NCBI GenBank assembly: GCA_020427395.1
Contig: JAGQON010000015.1
Span: 1 to 64,000 of the forward strand
Direction: 5' to 3'
Source of the DNA: Phycisphaerales bacterium
GTDB lineage: Bacteria; Planctomycetota; Phycisphaerae; Phycisphaerales; UBA1924
DNA: 64,000 bases
How positions within the stretch are numbered: position 1 is the first letter of the stretch; each line of letters opens with the position of its first letter. A program made the translations under genes and the position numbers. Shown here piece after piece: positions 62,869 through 64,000 of this stretch. The notes beneath the pieces are model-generated. The model did no database searches. It saw only the letters and a list, made by a program, of their open reading frames with translations, and was not told the origin of the DNA.

Positions 62869-63879
62869 ATGGAGCTCAGCGTGCTCATCCCGTCCTATCA
62901 GCGACCCGAGAAGCTCCTCCGATGCCTTCATCAACTGCTGCCGCAGCTGGATTCTTCCCGGCATGAGATCTTTGTCGGAATCGACGGCGGCGAGAACCCC
63001 GGGCTCCCGGATTCGATACAGGATCAGATCCGGATCAATCTGTTCGAGAAGATCGGCTACATCGCCGTGCGTCAGGCACTCATGGAGCAAGCCCGCGGAC
63101 GCGTCGTGCTCTGGCTTAACGACGATTCGTACGCCAGCTCTGGTTTCTTGGGTGCCCATCTCAGAGCACATGTCGGCCCCAAAGCACGCATCGTGATCGG
63201 CCGAACGAGTTGGAAGCCTGTTCAGCAGCCGACGCTCTTCGATCGGGTCGTGCATGAAACGGATCTCGTCTTCTTCGGGCAACCGCAGGCCGCGCAATCA
63301 ACCGGGCTGGGCTTTCGCGATTGCTATGGGCTCAATATGTCCTTCCCAAGATCACTCGCAGAGCAGGTCGGAGGGGTGCCTGACATGCCCGATGTGTACG
63401 GCTACGACGACATCGAACTGGCATACCGGATGATCCACAACGGCGCTGATGTGATCTTTGAACCCGGTGCCGAGATCGTGCACGATCATCGCTACGACCC
63501 GGTCTCGGTCCACCGTCGAGAGTATCTGCTCGGCCGGGCGGCATTCGCCTACGCGCAGGTCAATCCGCAGTTCACACAGGACCTCCTCGGCATCGATCTG
63601 TGCTCAACTGATACTGCAAGCCGGTTTGAGATGGCCATCGAGTTGTCCTGGCGCGACGCGTTGCGGATCGAGAAGCGATTCCTCGCACTCGATCTGCTCC
63701 CGCCCGACTCGGTTAGTGCCGATCTGATCCAGATGATCCCCGAGCACTGGGTATTGCTCAAGCGGTTGCTGTGGCGATGGGGCGTGCTGGATGCAGCCCG
63801 CGGGATCGGTCCGCGATGGTCGCTGCTTCGTGAAACTTCACCCGAGTCTGTGCTGAAACCGATCGCGAATCCGGTATAG
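62869..63879 (+). CDS. family 2 glycosyltransferase
   Basis: 336 residues from ATG 62869; the frame opens at 62824. GT-A start VLIPSYQRPEKLLRCLHQLL, then ARGRVVLWLNDDSYAS with the DxD-like acidic pair. A GT2 C-terminal block DVYGYDDIELAYRMIHNGADV precedes IVHDHR. Cytoplasmic or membrane-associated. It would add a sugar to a surface polysaccharide, lipid or protein. 90 bp separate it from the divergent thiolase start; the next gene starts 7 bases after it. Confidence 0.83.
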   Translation: MELSVLIPSYQRPEKLLRCLHQLLPQLDSSRHEIFVGIDGGENPGLPDSIQDQIRINLFEKIGYIAVRQALMEQARGRVVLWLNDDSYASSGFLGAHLRAHVGPKARIVIGRTSWKPVQQPTLFDRVVHETDLVFFGQPQAAQSTGLGFRDCYGLNMSFPRSLAEQVGGVPDMPDVYGYDDIELAYRMIHNGADVIFEPGAEIVHDHRYDPVSVHRREYLLGRAAFAYAQVNPQFTQDLLGIDLCSTDTASRFEMAIELSWRDALRIEKRFLALDLLPPDSVSADLIQMIPEHWVLLKRLLWRWGVLDAARGIGPRWSLLRETSPESVLKPIANPV

Positions 63880-63886
63880 TGGTCGC

Positions 63887-64000
63887 ATGAAAACCAACTT
63901 GACCCGCCGCGAATCGCTCAAGGCGATCGGGGCATTCAGCCTGCTCTCCGCTATATCCCCGAACCTGCGAGCCGCGATGCGAGCCGATACACCCCTCTTC
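63887..64000 (+). CDS. probable Tat-exported protein, cut by the window edge
   Basis: Thirty-eight codons are visible. The N-terminus has a twin-arginine-like motif (NLTRRESLKAIGAFS) and a hydrophobic stretch (AIGAFSLLSAIS), typical of Tat signal peptides. The start ATG lies 7 bases after the glycosyltransferase stop. The family cannot be told from this fragment. Confidence 0.55.
   Translation, partial: MKTNLTRRESLKAIGAFSLLSAISPNLRAAMRADTPLF

Overview
The window looks like chromosome of a planctomycete of the class Phycisphaerae. Twelve predicted secreted proteins end in one or two short EF-hand-like loops of the type D-x-N-x-D-G-x-x-x-F-F-D-V-S, and most finish in Gly-Cys-Pro. This is the GC-type dockerin tail I know from Phycisphaerales. 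An ECF sigma factor fused translationally to a TPR Ser/Thr kinase, and prepilin-like proteins with an H-x9-DG motif, fit the same group. I saw no rRNA, tRNA, CRISPR array, insertion sequence or phage gene.

Layout: (a) 202-2150, a methyltransferase and an unrecognised partner, then about 0.9 kb with no convincing gene. (b) 3037-24296, a phosphorus-scavenging island. On the minus strand it holds a secreted metallophosphatase with a LamG domain, a PbfA-type hydroxy-aminoethylphosphonate lyase and a secreted PHP-domain hydrolase. Divergently, on the plus strand, it holds two secreted proteins sharing a new-looking module, a prepilin-like protein, a small membrane protein, a purple-acid-type phosphatase carrying two copies of the same module, a phosphodiesterase-superfamily enzyme, a class III aminotransferase and PhnC-PhnD-PhnE. 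Converging on phnE are a phosphonatase-like HAD hydrolase and an FAD oxidoreductase of the phosphonate type. Together these read as: cut organophosphorus compounds outside the cell, import the phosphonate, and convert it to phosphonoacetaldehyde and then phosphate.

(c) 24533-47018, a surface-protein region with its own sigma-54 circuit. A histidine kinase and an NtrC-type regulator sit among eight beta-propeller, FG-GAP or HAF-like dockerin proteins, another dockerin protein divergent from them, and a seven-haem cytochrome. I find three -24/-12 promoters. Each is preceded by clustered TGGCCA palindromes, two of them with exactly the same 19-bp spacing. A further cluster covers the regulator's own start. 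This is the best candidate here for an undescribed regulatory system.

(d) 47439-50293, an ECF sigma factor and Ser/Thr kinase pair. (e) 50598-56364, an operon with a LivK-like binding protein, a large histidine kinase and two response regulators. The first regulator (receiver plus HDOD) is broken by a perfect 17-bp tandem duplication.

(f) 56460-62779, a catabolic operon. It has an RpiR regulator, a KamA-family radical SAM aminomutase whose two lysine-binding aspartates appear replaced by Arg and Ser, a two-subunit 3-oxoacid CoA-transferase, a class III aminotransferase, and a convergent PcaF-like thiolase. The set suggests breakdown of an acidic amino acid through its beta-isomer and a 3-oxoacyl-CoA. 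(g) 62869-64000, a family 2 glycosyltransferase and the first 38 codons of a probable Tat-exported protein.

All functional calls rest on motifs and family memory read by eye. No database search or structure prediction was run.
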